A stretch of DNA of 64,000 bases from Geothrix sp. (GTDB lineage Bacteria > Acidobacteriota > Holophagae > Holophagales > Holophagaceae). The notes beneath the pieces were generated by a model. It was given only the letters and a program-made list of their open reading frames with translations, was not told where the DNA came from and searched no databases. The stretch covers positions 3,584,857 to 3,648,856 of the forward strand of contig NZ_CP126625.1 in the NCBI RefSeq assembly GCF_030219325.1, read 5' to 3'. Made by a program: the position numbers and the translations under genes. Below are positions 33,964-42,809 of this stretch, in pieces (positions within the stretch are counted from its first letter, which is position 1; each line of letters starts with the position of its first letter).

Positions 33964-34368
33964 CTATCGATGAGGATGTCTGGGGGCGGGCTTATGTTCC
34001 GGGCGCTCCTTGGCGAAGCAGGCCCGGCAGAGGGCCTTGGCGGGGTCCTCGGGGATGAAGGGCAGGTACTCCTGCGCCCCGCAGGCGGCGCAGGTGATGT
34101 GGGTCAGGATGCGGGCGGCATCCTTCCCGCCCTTCCGCTTGTAGACGAAGGAGCGCCGGTAGCAGTCGGGGCAGAGGTAGAACTTCTGGCCCGACTCGAC
34201 CCGGAAGTGCATCCCGCACTCGGCGCAGATCTTCTCCCGGGGGGCCTTGGGATCCGGCGGCGCCACCGGGGCCCGCTTGGTCAGCAGGACGGGCGTGGGT
34301 TTCGAGGCCGGCTCCGGCTGCGCATCCCCGGAGACAGGGTCCTTCGAGGGTTTGGGCCCTTTGATCAT
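33964..34368 (-). CDS. zinc-ribbon protein with four CxxC pairs
   Basis: 134 aa. After a Pro/Lys-rich N-terminus there are two zinc ribbons: CAECGM ... CPDCYRRSF and CAACGA ... CRACF. The latter three resemble the RING-less CxxC knuckles of the DUF-type zinc-binding proteins seen beside nucleic-acid or protease genes. Basic in charge, so it may bind nucleic acid. Function unknown. It is 17 bp downstream (minus direction) from where the exported protein gene begins. Confidence 0.75.
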   Translation of the reverse strand: MIKGPKPSKDPVSGDAQPEPASKPTPVLLTKRAPVAPPDPKAPREKICAECGMHFRVESGQKFYLCPDCYRRSFVYKRKGGKDAARILTHITCAACGAQEYLPFIPEDPAKALCRACFAKERPEHKPAPRHPHR

Positions 34369-34471
34369 CAGTATGGGTTTCCAAGTGCGGCCGGGGCCGA
34401 AGGATCAGGGTACCCCATCCGGTGCCGGGCGGCGAGTTCCAGTCCCGGCGGGGAGATGCCATCCTGGGCGC

Positions 34472-35410
34472 ATGCCCCTCCCGCCCGACCTCCTGGAACC
34501 CCTGCGCCGCGGGGAGCCCCGGGCCCTGGGCCGGGCCATCTCCTGGATGGAAAATGGCCACGCCGGCGCCCGGGATCTCATGGCCCGGGTCTGGCCCCAC
34601 CTGGGGCGGGCCGCCGTGATCGGCATCACGGGTTCCCCCGGCGCCGGGAAGAGCACCCTCACGGACCAGCTGGCCCGGGCCCTCCGCGCCCGGGGGCAGA
34701 AGGTGGGCATCCTGGCGGTGGATCCCACCTCGCCCTTCAGCGGCGGCGCCATCCTGGGCGACCGCATCCGCATGCAGCGCATCGCGGCGGATCCCGGCAT
34801 CTTCATCCGCAGCATGGCCACCCGCGGGGCCCTGGGCGGCCTGGCCCGGGCCACCCAGGACGCCATCGACCTGCTGGATGCCGCGGGCTTCGATACCGTC
34901 ATCGTGGAGACCGTGGGCGTGGGCCAGGATGAAGTCGACGTGGTGAGCTGCGTCCAGACCTGCTGCGTGGTGCTGGTGCCCGGCATGGGCGACGAGATCC
35001 AGGCCATCAAGGCCGGGATCATGGAGGTGGCCGATCTCTTCGTCATCAACAAGGCCGACCGTGATGGCGCCGACCAAGTCGAACGCGAGCTCGAGGCCAT
35101 GAAGTCCCTGGCCATGAGCCACGGCTGGGATCCGCCGGTCCTGCGCACCGTGGCCCAGCAGGGGGAGGGCATCTCTGAGCTCCTGGCCCAGGTGGAGGAG
35201 CATGGCCGCTGGCTCCGGGCCCACGGGGGCCTGGCCCGGAAGGCCCGGGAGCGCGCCCGGCTCCGGTTCGAATCGCTGCTGGCCGAGGAGGCGGTGCGGC
35301 GGGCCAGGGCCCAGGCCGGACCCGAGCGGGTGGAGGCCGCCCTCCGGGGCATCGCCGACCGGACCCTGGATCCCTACACCGCCGTCCGGGGCATCCTGGG
35401 CGAAGCTTGA
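34472..35410 (+). CDS. meaB: MeaB-type GTPase (methylmalonyl-CoA mutase chaperone)
   Basis: 312 aa; ATG at 34472. G3E-family P-loop GTPase: Walker A GSPGAGKSTLTDQLA (about residue 54), VDPTSPFSGGAILGDRIRMQ, switch/base -TVGVGQDEVDVV-, and NKADRDGA for guanine. The C-terminal helix region is the dimer part (LLAEEAVRRARAQAG). MeaB/ArgK proteins load or repair B12 in methylmalonyl-CoA mutase or similar acyl-CoA mutases. The mutase itself is not in this window. No strong ribosome site is seen. Confidence 0.9.
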   Translation: MPLPPDLLEPLRRGEPRALGRAISWMENGHAGARDLMARVWPHLGRAAVIGITGSPGAGKSTLTDQLARALRARGQKVGILAVDPTSPFSGGAILGDRIRMQRIAADPGIFIRSMATRGALGGLARATQDAIDLLDAAGFDTVIVETVGVGQDEVDVVSCVQTCCVVLVPGMGDEIQAIKAGIMEVADLFVINKADRDGADQVERELEAMKSLAMSHGWDPPVLRTVAQQGEGISELLAQVEEHGRWLRAHGGLARKARERARLRFESLLAEEAVRRARAQAGPERVEAALRGIADRTLDPYTAVRGILGEA

Positions 35411-35439
35411 GTCCGGCGCCCAGGGTCCGATAGGGCGTC

Positions 35440-36615
35440 ATGGCCGCCCGCAACCTCAACAAGGACCAGCCCGAGGCCGTCCGCATGGTCTTCCAGAGGC
35501 TGTGCGAGGGCGAGGACGTGGTCCAGGTGCAGTTCGGGGACCTCCAGGGGGAGTTCAAGGTGCTGGCCGAGACGCCGGACCGGATCATCCTGGGCATCTC
35601 GGATCTGGAGCGGGGCCAGTGGCGCCTGAAGTCCGGGGCCCGTCTCACGCTGAAGGTGCTGGACCGGGGCCTCCTCTTCGAGGCCGTCGTGGATTTCCAG
35701 GGCCACGGCCGGCTCCACGGCGTCGAAGCCTGCCACGTGACCCTGCCCCGGCTCCTGCGGGCCGTGGATGCCCACCGCCTGGCGGATTTCGTGCCCGACC
35801 GGCCCATCCCCTGCTCCTTCTCGGACCAGCGCAACGACATCCAGGATGGCAAGGCCACGGCCTTCGGCGAGGACGGCCTGGAGCTGGCCCCGCCCCCGGG
35901 CACCAAGATCCTGGGCGACATGCTGCGGCTCAACGCCTCCTCCACGGTGGAGGTGAAACCCCCCACGGGCGAAGGCATCGTCCTGGCGGTGAAGGTGGCC
36001 TACTTCGGCGAGAAGACCTGGGGCCTCCGCCTCGCGGACTCGGCCGATCGGATGGCCGTGAGCCGGTACCGGCAGTGGATGCTGGAGGCCCGCCACGCCC
36101 AGGCCAACCGCGACCGCTCCCGCTTCAACCCCGGCGGCTTGGAGTCCACTCGGCTCACCGCCCGCAAAGAGGCGGCCAAGCCCTCGGCGCCCCTGGTCCG
36201 GCTCCTGGCGGACCGCGATCCCCTGGTGCTGGTGCTGGTCGAGGGCGAGACCTTCCCGGCGCGCCTGGGCGAAGCCATCGGCCGCAAGTTCGGGGTGGCG
36301 GCCTTCGATCCGGGGCCGGGTCCACTTCGACCCACCCTCGGTGACCTGGGGGTGGATGCCGAGACCTGGGGGCGGGTCCGCCTGGTGCTGATCCACCACA
36401 AGCTCCGCGCCGGCACGGCCATGGAGCGCTGCCGGCGCCTCGTCCAGGAGGAGGCCTGCCCGCTGCCCATCCTGCTCGCGGGATCCGAGGAGGACGCCGA
36501 CCTGAAGCGCAACCGCGCCGTGATGGCCGGGGCCGTGGACTACCTGGTGGTCGAGCCCTTCCATGTGCTCTCCGTCATAAGAACCCTGGACCAGACCCTC
36601 AAGCTGTTCATCTAA
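35440..36615 (+). CDS. PilZ-like domain protein with a C-terminal degenerate receiver
   Basis: 391 aa. The N-terminal half has PilZ/YcgR-like layout (a YcgR-N style beta barrel, then a second barrel; VVDFQGHGRLHGVEACHVTLPRLLRAVDAHRLADFVP). The usual RxxxR/DxSxxG c-di-GMP motif is not clean. The C-terminal 130 residues resemble a receiver (LVLVLVEGETFPARLGEAI ... RVRLVLIHHK ... MAGAVDYLVVEPFHVLSVIRTL). The phosphoacceptor Asp is absent and the Lys-Pro is replaced by Glu-Pro. It sits just before a chemoreceptor gene, so it may tie surface signalling to motility. Confidence 0.6.
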   Translation: MAARNLNKDQPEAVRMVFQRLCEGEDVVQVQFGDLQGEFKVLAETPDRIILGISDLERGQWRLKSGARLTLKVLDRGLLFEAVVDFQGHGRLHGVEACHVTLPRLLRAVDAHRLADFVPDRPIPCSFSDQRNDIQDGKATAFGEDGLELAPPPGTKILGDMLRLNASSTVEVKPPTGEGIVLAVKVAYFGEKTWGLRLADSADRMAVSRYRQWMLEARHAQANRDRSRFNPGGLESTRLTARKEAAKPSAPLVRLLADRDPLVLVLVEGETFPARLGEAIGRKFGVAAFDPGPGPLRPTLGDLGVDAETWGRVRLVLIHHKLRAGTAMERCRRLVQEEACPLPILLAGSEEDADLKRNRAVMAGAVDYLVVEPFHVLSVIRTLDQTLKLFI

Positions 36616-36687
36616 CTCAGGACAAGGCCTTCCGATTCCGATGCAGGAGGGGTTGCCTGCCGCACACCTGTTCTCGGGGAGTTCCGA

Positions 36688-37872
36688 ATGTCGTTGTCCA
36701 GCTGCCTGAGCGTGAGGGGAAAGCTCGTCCTCCTCCTGGCCCTGCCCCTGTCGGGTTACGCCTATTTCAACCTCCATGACACCTGGAACGACTACCAGCT
36801 GCTGAACGCGAAAGGGTTGATCCAGAAAGGCTTCGAATTCTCCGAACCCCTCTGGCGGTCCTTCGTGTTCAACTTCGTCGCCTCCTTCGTGGTGTGGGTG
36901 GTCACCTTCTTCCTGGTGTACCGGATCAGCCTCTGGATCACCCGGCCCCTGAAAAGCATGGCCGAGGGCCTGGGCAAGAGCGACCTCACCCTCGAGCTGG
37001 CCGTCGAAAGCGAGGACGAGATCGCCCAGGTCGCCATCGCCTTCAACGCCTACAACGCCCGGCTTCGCGGCATCTTCCGGAACATGTCGGGTTCCTCCAG
37101 CTCCGTGGCCAGCGGCGCCACCCAGCTCTCCGCCTCCAGCGAGCAGATGGCCGCCACCAGCGCGAGCCTGGCCCAGAACTCCGAGGCCCAGCGGGCCGCC
37201 TTCGAGCGGGTGGCTGCGGCCGTCACCGAGCTGTCCGCCTCCATCGAGCAGGTCTCGGGCAACATCCGGCGCTCCCAGAAGGAATCCGAGGCCGCCGTGG
37301 CCGCCGTGACCCAGGGTTCCCAGGCCGGCGGCGAAAGCGCCCAGGCCATGGACGACATCCGGGCCGCCACGGTCCGCATGGTGGCCGCCGTGCGGCTCAT
37401 CCAGGACATCGCCCGCCAGACCAACCTGCTCTCCCTGAACGCCGCCATCGAGGCCGCCAAGGCCGGGGCCATGGGCAAGGGCTTCGCCGTGGTGGCCGAG
37501 GAGGTCCGCAAGCTGGCCGAGCGCAGCGGCGCCGCCGCCCGCGAGATCGGCCAGCTCATCGAGCAGAGCAATGCCTCCGTGGACCGCGGCGCCGACATGG
37601 TGAACGCCACCGTCGCCGCCCTGGCCACCATCGAGACGAACATTCAGGGTCTGGCGGCCATGATCCTCGAGGTGGGGGCCGCGGCGGACGAGCAGGCCCG
37701 CACCAGCACCGAGGTGGCCGAGCAGGTGGACGAGAACCTCAGCCGCGTGGCCCACAACGCCACGGCCACCGAGCAGATGGCCCGCACCGTGAGCGAGGTG
37801 GCCCGCACCGCCGCCGAGCTGGCCCGGGTCGCCGAGGACCAGAACCACCTGGTGGGGCAGTTCCGCGTCTAG
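36688..37872 (+). CDS. methyl-accepting chemotaxis protein without a periplasmic sensor domain
   Basis: 394 aa. Two TM helices (about residues 11-27 and 58-77) frame only about 30 periplasmic residues; a HAMP domain follows ([23 protein letters not shown]). The signalling hairpin is complete and typical: [41 protein letters not shown]. Methylation helices of Ala/Glu/Gln type surround it. There is no C-terminal CheR pentapeptide. It must sense membrane or cytoplasmic cues, or work with a partner. Convergent with the MocR gene, the two stops sharing bases. Confidence 0.92.
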   Translation: MSLSSCLSVRGKLVLLLALPLSGYAYFNLHDTWNDYQLLNAKGLIQKGFEFSEPLWRSFVFNFVASFVVWVVTFFLVYRISLWITRPLKSMAEGLGKSDLTLELAVESEDEIAQVAIAFNAYNARLRGIFRNMSGSSSSVASGATQLSASSEQMAATSASLAQNSEAQRAAFERVAAAVTELSASIEQVSGNIRRSQKESEAAVAAVTQGSQAGGESAQAMDDIRAATVRMVAAVRLIQDIARQTNLLSLNAAIEAAKAGAMGKGFAVVAEEVRKLAERSGAAAREIGQLIEQSNASVDRGADMVNATVAALATIETNIQGLAAMILEVGAAADEQARTSTEVAEQVDENLSRVAHNATATEQMARTVSEVARTAAELARVAEDQNHLVGQFRV

Positions 37873-39230
37873 CCGCTCCCGTCCTCAAGCGCCTCCGCCA
37901 CAGCCTCGAGCCGGGCCAGGCCCTGGACGAGGGTGGCCCGGTCCGGCGCGGCGCCGATGGAGATGCGGAGCCCCAGCTCCTGCACCGCCCGCGTGGCGGC
38001 GAAGACATCGGAGGGCACCACCACCACGCCCGCTTGCAGGGCCCGCCGCGTGAAGCGTTCCGGCCCGCCGGGCGGTGAGGGCAGCCAGGCGTGGGGGCAG
38101 TGGGGCTCGCCGCGCCACTCGAGCCGGCGGAGCCCCTGGGCGCAGAGCCGGTGCCGGGCCGCCAGCTCCTTGCGCTGGGCCGCCAGGCGGCGCCAGGCCG
38201 TGCCATCCTCCAGCCAGGCCGTGCCCAGGGCCATGCTCAGCGCGGTGACGTACCAGGTCGTGTGGTGCTCGGCCTCCCGGGCCCGGGCCTGCAGCATGGG
38301 CGGCAGCAGCAGGTAGCCCAGCCGCAGGCCCGGGGCCACGGTCTTGGAGAGGCCGGTGACGTAGAGCACCCGCTCGGGCGCCAGGGCCGCCAGGGGCGGT
38401 GGGGCCTCCTCGGGCAGCAGGCCGTAGACATCCTCCTCCACCAGGAGCAGGTCGTGCTTCCGGGCGATGGCCACGATGGCTTCCCGGCGTTTCAGGCCCA
38501 GGGTGGCGGTGGTGGGGTTGTTCAGGGTGGGCGAGAGCACCGCCACGCGGAGCCCCGCCCGGCAGGCCGCCTCCAGGGCCGCAGGCAGGACGCCCTCCCG
38601 GTCCATGGCCATGGGGTGGAGGCGGCGCTGGCTGTGCCGGGCCACGGCCTTCAGGCCCGGATAGACCAGGGCTTCGCAGGCCAGGTCCCCGTGCTCGCCC
38701 AGCAGACCCAGGGCCGTGTCCACGGCATGCTGGGCCCCGGCGCAGACCAGCACGCGCTCGGGTTCGGCCCGCAGGCCCCGGCGTTCCATCCAGGCCGCCG
38801 CCGCCTCCCGGTGCAGGCGGGTGTCCCCGGGGCTCGGGTAGTTGAGGAAGCGTCCGCCCGGGCCCAGGGCGGCAAGCCCATCGCTCAGGTCCCCCTCGGA
38901 CAGGCCCACCGGGGGCCGGTTCGTGGAGAGGTCGATGACACCCCCCTCGGGGCGGTTCTGGAAGGCGAACAGGGCCGCTTCCGAGGCCAGGCCCAGCACG
39001 TAGGTCCCGCGGCCCACCTCGCCGCCCACCAGCAGCCGGCGGGCGGCCTCCCGGTAGGACCGCGTGATCGTGCTCACATTCACCCCCAGCAGGTCGGCCA
39101 GGGCGCGATGGGTCGGGAGCTGGTCCCCGGGCCGCAGCTGACCCAGCCGCACCGCGGCTCCGATGGCATCGGCCACGGCCAGGTAGGTGGGCCGGGAATC
39201 GGCGGAGAGGTCAGGCACCCAGATTGTCAT
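37869..39230 (-). CDS. MocR-family regulator (GntR wHTH + class I aminotransferase domain)
   Basis: 453 aa; ATG at 39230. Residues 5-75 form a GntR winged helix ([47 protein letters not shown]). The rest is a PLP-dependent type I aminotransferase fold with [11 protein letters not shown], the DVYG segment and [21 protein letters not shown], where Lys is the PLP site. MocR proteins use PLP and an amino-donor ligand (for example PdxR, GabR, TauR). It is divergent from the dsrC operon with a shared 75-bp promoter region, and that operon ends in another PLP enzyme. So a PLP, cysteine or sulfur signal is an inference, not shown. Confidence 0.9.
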   Translation of the reverse strand: MTIWVPDLSADSRPTYLAVADAIGAAVRLGQLRPGDQLPTHRALADLLGVNVSTITRSYREAARRLLVGGEVGRGTYVLGLASEAALFAFQNRPEGGVIDLSTNRPPVGLSEGDLSDGLAALGPGGRFLNYPSPGDTRLHREAAAAWMERRGLRAEPERVLVCAGAQHAVDTALGLLGEHGDLACEALVYPGLKAVARHSQRRLHPMAMDREGVLPAALEAACRAGLRVAVLSPTLNNPTTATLGLKRREAIVAIARKHDLLLVEEDVYGLLPEEAPPPLAALAPERVLYVTGLSKTVAPGLRLGYLLLPPMLQARAREAEHHTTWYVTALSMALGTAWLEDGTAWRRLAAQRKELAARHRLCAQGLRRLEWRGEPHCPHAWLPSPPGGPERFTRRALQAGVVVVPSDVFAATRAVQELGLRISIGAAPDRATLVQGLARLEAVAEALEDGSG

Positions 39231-39239
39231 GCATACAAT
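39223..39239. promoter_or_regulatory. candidate MocR operator (ATTGT-N7-ACAAT)
   Basis: Inverted arms ATTGT and ACAAT lie 7 bp apart across the start of the mocR gene and the -35 of the dsrC promoter. It is well placed for MocR to repress itself and control the divergent operon. Confidence 0.4.
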
Positions 39240-39251
39240 TTTCAATTTAAT
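39224..39251 (+). promoter_or_regulatory. promoter of the dsrC operon
   Basis: TTGTCA (39224-39229) and TTTAAT (39246-39251), 16 bp apart; each matches the sigma-70 consensus at five of six bases, in an AT-rich spot within a GC-rich genome. The predicted start lies about 50 bp before the dsrC ATG, which has a GGAGG site. Confidence 0.6.
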
Positions 39252-39306
39252 CCACACAAAATCCACTCCTGTTATCGGACGCCGGTCGCCCGGCCTCGGA
39301 GGATCC

Positions 39307-39627
39307 ATGAGTGGCTTGGTTTTCAACGGACAGATGGTGGCCCTGAACGAGGAGGGCTTCCTCGAGGATCCCTCCCTCTGGAACGAGGACCTGGCCAGGG
39401 CCCTGGCCCAGTCGGAAGAGGGCCTCGACGCCCTGGGCGACGAGCACTGGGCGGTGATCCGGTTCATCCGGTCCCACTTCGAGGAGAAGCAGGGGGCCCC
39501 CATGGTCCGGGCCGTCTGCAAGGGCACGGGCCTGCGGCTGCAGCAGATCTACGACCTCTTCCCCAGCGGCCCCGCCAAGGGCGCCTGCAAGCTGGCGGGC
39601 CTGCCCAAGCCGGACGGCTGCGTCTAG
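39307..39627 (+). CDS. dsrC: DsrC/TusE-family sulfur carrier protein
   Basis: 106 aa; ATG at 39307 after CGGAGGATCC. The flexible C-terminal arm carries both redox cysteines of true DsrC: Cys94 and the penultimate Cys105, in ACKLAGLPKPDGCV with ten residues between. TusE-only proteins have just the last Cys. Helix-rich core (WNEDLARALA; EHWAVIRFIRSHFEE). DsrC carries sulfur as a trisulfide and gives electrons or substrate to DsrMK-type membrane complexes. It is the first gene of a four-gene operon with a NarI-like membrane subunit, a DsrK-like subunit and a cysteine desulfurase. No dsrAB sulfite reductase is visible here. Confidence 0.9.
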   Translation: MSGLVFNGQMVALNEEGFLEDPSLWNEDLARALAQSEEGLDALGDEHWAVIRFIRSHFEEKQGAPMVRAVCKGTGLRLQQIYDLFPSGPAKGACKLAGLPKPDGCV

Positions 39628-39635
39628 GAGTCACC

Positions 39636-40253
39636 ATGTCCCCTCTCCTGGTCATCGGGGTGCTCGCGTCGGCGGCCTGGGCCGCGGCGGGCCTGGCCCT
39701 GCTGCGCGCCGAGGCCCGCGCCTACGGCCGCCGCACGCTCCATGCGGCCCCCGCGGGGGATCCCGCCGCCGGCGTGCGCTACGCCTTCACGGGAGCCATG
39801 AGCCCCACGGCCAAGGAGAGCGTCCGCGAGCACCTGCCTTCCTACGCGGCGGGCCTGGCCTACCACGCGGGGATCTTCACAGCCCTGGGCCTCCTCGCTT
39901 TCACCCTGGGCGGCCTGTCCCTGCCGGGCCCCCTGCGGATGCTGGTCAAGGTGCTGCTGGGCCTGGGGACGCTCAGCGGCCTGGGCCTGCTGCTGAAGCG
40001 TGCGCTGAAGCCCGAGCTGCGCGGGCTGTCCACGCCGGATGATGTCCTGTCGAACCTGCTGGCCACGGCCTTCGTGGCGCTTGCGCTTTTCGGATCCAGC
40101 ACTCCCTGGTTGCTGAGCGCCATGCTGCTCCTGTTCTACGTGCCCCTGGGCAAGCTCCGCCACAGCCTCTTCTTCTTCGTGGCACGGCGGCAGCTCGGGG
40201 CCTTCTTCGGCCGCCGGGGCGTCTTCCCGCCGGGAGGTTCCCATGTCCGTTGA
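39636..40253 (+). CDS. DsrM/NarI-like haem b membrane subunit (short)
   Basis: 205 aa, about five TM helices (near 3-25, 67-95, 100-122, 143-160, 163-182). HLPSYAAGLAYHAGIFTALG carries a His pair of the nitrate-reductase gamma type, and RHSLFFF near the end a further His. This pattern holds haem b and reacts with quinone in NarI, HdrE and DsrM. It is shorter than DsrM (about 330 aa). It starts 8 bp after dsrC and overlaps the DsrK-like gene by 11 bp, so it probably carries electrons between that subunit and the quinone pool. Confidence 0.75.
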   Translation: MSPLLVIGVLASAAWAAAGLALLRAEARAYGRRTLHAAPAGDPAAGVRYAFTGAMSPTAKESVREHLPSYAAGLAYHAGIFTALGLLAFTLGGLSLPGPLRMLVKVLLGLGTLSGLGLLLKRALKPELRGLSTPDDVLSNLLATAFVALALFGSSTPWLLSAMLLLFYVPLGKLRHSLFFFVARRQLGAFFGRRGVFPPGGSHVR

Positions 40254-41586
40254 GCTTGAAGCCCAGCTCGAGTCGCTCACGGAAGAGAGCCTCGCGAAGG
40301 GGCTGGAGGTCTTCCGCCACCACCTCAAGGACGCCGAGGCGGGCTTCCTGAACGCCTGTGTCCGCTGCGGCCTCTGCGCGGACAGCTGCCACTACCACCG
40401 CGCCGAGCCCACCCTGGAGAACGTGCCGGGGCGCAAGCTCGATCACATCACCGCCGTCTTCAAGGCGCACTTCACCACCATGGGCCGCCTGGCGCCGGGC
40501 CTGGTGGGGGCGAAGCGCCTCGATCGCGACATGGCCCGGGCCTGGGTGGACGCAGTCTTCGGCCGCTGCTCGCTCTGTGGCCGCTGCTCCATCAACTGCA
40601 CCATCGGCATCCCCATGCCCACCCTCTTCCGCGCGGCGCGGCGGGCCCTGGGCGCCATGGGCCTGGTGCCCGAGGACCTCCAGGCCACCGTGGACAACAG
40701 CCTGCGGCACGGCAACAACATGGCCATCGAACGCGAGGAGTGGGTCGAGACGGTCGAGTGGATCGAGGAGGAGCTCCAGGCGGAGACCGGTGATCCTCTG
40801 GCCCGGATTCCCTTGGACAAGCAGGGCGCCCGCTGCCTCTTCACCGTGAATCCCCGCGAGGCCAAGTTCTTCCCGCTGTCCCTGCAGGCCAGCGCCAAGG
40901 TCTTCTGGGCCGCGGGCGAGGACTGGACCCTGGCCAGCGACGCGGGCTGGGATCTCACCAACTACGCCCTGTTCACCTGCGAGGACGACCAGGCCGCGGC
41001 CATCGTGAAGAACCTCACGGACGCCATGACCCGCCTGGGCTGCGAGGTGCTGGTCATCGGCGAGTGCGGCCACGGCTACCAGAGCGCCCGATGGATGGGC
41101 CCGGAGTGGCTGAAGCGGGCCTTCCCCTTCCCGGTGGTGAGCATCCTGGAGCTCATGGATCAGTACCTCGATGCAGGCCGGATCGAGGTGGATCCCACGA
41201 AAAATCCGCACCCCGTGACCCTCCACGATCCCTGCAACCTGGTGCGGCACGGCGGCATCTCGGAGCCCCAGCGCCGCGTGCTGCGGAGGGCCGTGGCGAA
41301 TCTGGTGGAGATGGCCCCCCACGGCGTGGAGAACTACTGCTGCGGCGGGGGCGGCGGCCAGCTGGCCATGTCCCGGTACCGGAACCGGCGGCTGAAGGCG
41401 GGCCGCATGAAGGCGGAGCAGATCAGGGCCACCGGCGCCAAGATGGTGGCCGCCCCCTGCCACAACTGCATCGACCAGCTCGGCGAGCTGAACAAGGAAT
41501 ACCAGCTGAAGGTCCACATCAAGACCGTGGCGGAGCTCGTCGCCGCGGCCCTCGTCACGCCCACGCCTGCGGAGGCCCAGCCATGA
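40243..41586 (+). CDS. DsrK/HdrD-like iron-sulfur subunit
   Basis: 447 aa. Two four-Cys clusters lie at C39-x2-C42-x2-C45-x3-C49 (the last followed by His in place of the usual Pro) and C109-x2-C112-x2-C115-x3-C119. The C-terminal part is a CCG domain with DPCNLVRHGG, YCCGGGGGQ and PCHNC: the special 4Fe-4S centre of heterodisulfide reductase HdrD and DsrK that acts on disulfides or trisulfides. DsrC is the natural substrate. It overlaps both neighbours in tight coupling. It is shorter than classical DsrK (about 520-550 aa). Confidence 0.85.
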   Translation: MSVELEAQLESLTEESLAKGLEVFRHHLKDAEAGFLNACVRCGLCADSCHYHRAEPTLENVPGRKLDHITAVFKAHFTTMGRLAPGLVGAKRLDRDMARAWVDAVFGRCSLCGRCSINCTIGIPMPTLFRAARRALGAMGLVPEDLQATVDNSLRHGNNMAIEREEWVETVEWIEEELQAETGDPLARIPLDKQGARCLFTVNPREAKFFPLSLQASAKVFWAAGEDWTLASDAGWDLTNYALFTCEDDQAAAIVKNLTDAMTRLGCEVLVIGECGHGYQSARWMGPEWLKRAFPFPVVSILELMDQYLDAGRIEVDPTKNPHPVTLHDPCNLVRHGGISEPQRRVLRRAVANLVEMAPHGVENYCCGGGGGQLAMSRYRNRRLKAGRMKAEQIRATGAKMVAAPCHNCIDQLGELNKEYQLKVHIKTVAELVAAALVTPTPAEAQP

Positions 41587-42809
41587 CCCTGCTCAACCTG
41601 CCGATCCCCCCCGAAGTGAAGATGATCTACCTCGACAATGGGGCCACCTCCTTCCCCAAGCCCCAGGTGGTCTACGAGCGCATGGACACCTTCTACCGCT
41701 CGGCGGGCGTGAACCCGGGGCGCAGCGGCTTCGACCTCTGCCTGGAGGCCGGGGCCCTGGTGGACGACACCCGGCACCTGCTCTGCGACTTCTTCGGGGG
41801 CACGGATCCCAACCGCCTGGTGTTCAGCTACAACTCCACCGACGCGCTCAACCTGGCCATCTGGGGCAGCCTCCAGCCCGGCGATCACGTCGTCACGACC
41901 CACGTTGAGCACAACGCCACCCTGCGGCCCCTCTGGAAGCTGGAGCAGGAGGGCAGCCCCGTGGACTGGGTGGACTTCGACGAGACGGGCTACGTGGATC
42001 CCGCCGAGATCATCCGCCGCTTCCGGCCCGAGACCAAGGCCTGCGTCATGAACCACGCCTCCAACGTCATCGGCACCGTGCAGGATGCGGCCACCATCGG
42101 CGCCGCCTGCCGGGAACGGGGCATCCGCTTCATCCTGGACGTGAGCCAGAGCGCGGGCATGGTGCCCGTGAAGATGGATGAGCTGAACGCCGACATCGTC
42201 TGCTTCACGGGCCACAAGAGCCTCATGGGCCCCATGGGCATCGGCGGCATGTACGTCCGCGAGGGCGTGGAGATCCGCCGCACCCGCGCGGGCGGCACCG
42301 GCGTCAAGAGCGTCCAGCGCCAGCACCTGGACGAGTACCCCTACCGCATGGAGTACGGCACGCCGAACCTGCCGGGCATCGCGGGCCTCAACGCCGGCGT
42401 GGCCTGGGTGAACCAGCTGGGCCTCGCCACCATCCACCACCACGAGATGGCGTTGTGGCGGCAGCTGCGGGACGCCCTCCGGGAGATCGAGGGCGTGACC
42501 CTCTACTGCGCCGAGGACATCCCCGGACGCGAGCGCATCAGCGTCCTCTCCTTCAACGTGGAAGGGCTGGAGGCCGCGGACGTGGGCACCATGCTGGACG
42601 TGGACCACAACATCGCCTGCCGCACGGGTCTGCACTGCACGCCCATGGTGCACGAACACCTGGGCACAGCGGCCCACGGCGCGGTGCGCTTCGGCATCGG
42701 CGCCTTCAACCACGAGGCCCACATCCAGGCCGCCATCGAAGGCGTGCGGGAGATCGCCGCCGCGGGGCGGCGCCGCGCCGGGAAGGTGGCCACCGGGGCG
42801 ATGGCCTAG
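41583..42809 (+). CDS. cysteine desulfurase (class V aminotransferase fold)
   Basis: 408 aa; the start overlaps the DsrK-like stop (ATGA). NifS/SufS-like PLP enzyme: IYLDNGATSFPKP start, VEHNATLRP, DVSQSAGM, PLP Lys in CFTGHKSLMGPMGIGG, and the active Cys in CRTGLHCTP. It would take sulfur from cysteine as an enzyme persulfide and can feed DsrC. It most resembles the SufS-like subgroup (TIGR01977 type) often found outside Fe-S operons. A MITE lies immediately after the stop codon, which falls within the CTAG target site. Confidence 0.88.
   Translation: MTLLNLPIPPEVKMIYLDNGATSFPKPQVVYERMDTFYRSAGVNPGRSGFDLCLEAGALVDDTRHLLCDFFGGTDPNRLVFSYNSTDALNLAIWGSLQPGDHVVTTHVEHNATLRPLWKLEQEGSPVDWVDFDETGYVDPAEIIRRFRPETKACVMNHASNVIGTVQDAATIGAACRERGIRFILDVSQSAGMVPVKMDELNADIVCFTGHKSLMGPMGIGGMYVREGVEIRRTRAGGTGVKSVQRQHLDEYPYRMEYGTPNLPGIAGLNAGVAWVNQLGLATIHHHEMALWRQLRDALREIEGVTLYCAEDIPGRERISVLSFNVEGLEAADVGTMLDVDHNIACRTGLHCTPMVHEHLGTAAHGAVRFGIGAFNHEAHIQAAIEGVREIAAAGRRRAGKVATGAMA

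Noticed and set aside
34472-35410. Longer MeaB start upstream
   Set aside because: The extension overlaps the divergent zinc-ribbon gene and adds no family-like sequence.
39307-41586. Sulfate- or sulfite-reduction locus
   Set aside because: DsrC and DsrK-like genes are present, but dsrAB, dsrJOP, aprAB and sat are not in the window, so I kept it as a separate sulfur-relay module.
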